From Bifidobacterium breve (GTDB lineage Bacteria; Actinomycetota; Actinomycetes; UBA12327): a stretch of DNA of 6,129 bases. The notes below the pieces were generated by a model. That model was not told the DNA's origin and made no database searches. It saw nothing but the letters and a program-made list of their open reading frames with translations. Numbering within the stretch: position 1 is the first letter of the stretch; each line of letters begins with the position of its first letter. The translations under genes were made by a program, and so were the position numbers. Below, in pieces: positions 6,108 through 6,129 of this stretch. The stretch covers positions 1 through 6,129 of the forward strand of contig CALQPL010000073.1 of the NCBI GenBank assembly GCA_943332445.1. Direction: 5' to 3'.

Positions 6108-6129
6108 CTATTCCCCGATGACTTGCATG
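6108..6129 (-). CDS. hom: C-terminal end of an upstream gene, probably homoserine dehydrogenase
   Basis: Only the last codons are visible: the minus strand reads M-Q-V-I-G-E followed by TAG at 6108-6110, 10 nt before the thrC ATG. The short tail resembles the end of the ACT domain of actinobacterial homoserine dehydrogenases, and hom is the standard gene before thrC in this cluster. The frame and stop are visible; the identity is inferred almost wholly from context. The enzyme would supply the homoserine used by ThrB. Confidence 0.5.

Overview
The window is a conserved housekeeping stretch of an actinobacterial chromosome, read entirely from the minus strand. The gene order, 5' to 3' along that strand, is [end of a probable hom]-thrC-thrB-rho-rpmE-prfA-prmC (cut by the left edge). 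This is the order known from Mycobacterium tuberculosis (thrA/hom-thrC-thrB-rho-rpmE-prfA-hemK) and many other Actinobacteria. Rho also carries the long Asn/Arg/Asp-rich linker common in that phylum. Base composition looks mid-50s percent G+C by eye, lower than most soil actinobacteria, so a moderate-GC lineage such as an uncultured aquatic actinobacterium is plausible. The genus cannot be named from the sequence alone.

Region 1 (about 4093-6129) holds threonine biosynthesis. A few codons of an upstream gene, probably homoserine dehydrogenase, are followed 10 nt later by thrC (threonine synthase). thrB (homoserine kinase) begins 4 nt after the thrC stop. ThrB phosphorylates homoserine and ThrC converts the product to threonine, so the two enzymes act consecutively although the gene order is the reverse of the pathway order.

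Region 2 (3819-4092) is a 274-nt gap that probably holds the rho promoter and leader. It contains a possible extended -10 element and several small inverted repeats, but no convincing gene.

Region 3 (1-3818) holds transcription termination and translation genes: rho, rpmE (ribosomal protein bL31, zinc-binding form), prfA (release factor 1) and prmC (the methyltransferase that modifies the GGQ glutamine of release factors). prfA and prmC overlap by 4 nt (ATGA). The rho-rpmE gap contains two hairpins. One is a two-tier stem directly before the rpmE ribosome binding site and is a good candidate for a ribosomal-protein leader. The rpmE-prfA gap contains a long GC-rich hairpin followed by a T-rich stretch, which reads as a terminator or attenuator.

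No mobile element, CRISPR array, tRNA or rRNA was seen, and no plus-strand gene is supported. The window does not contain an evident new multi-gene system. The points most worth a second look are the rpmE leader RNA, the repeat-built disordered linker of Rho, and the rho leader.
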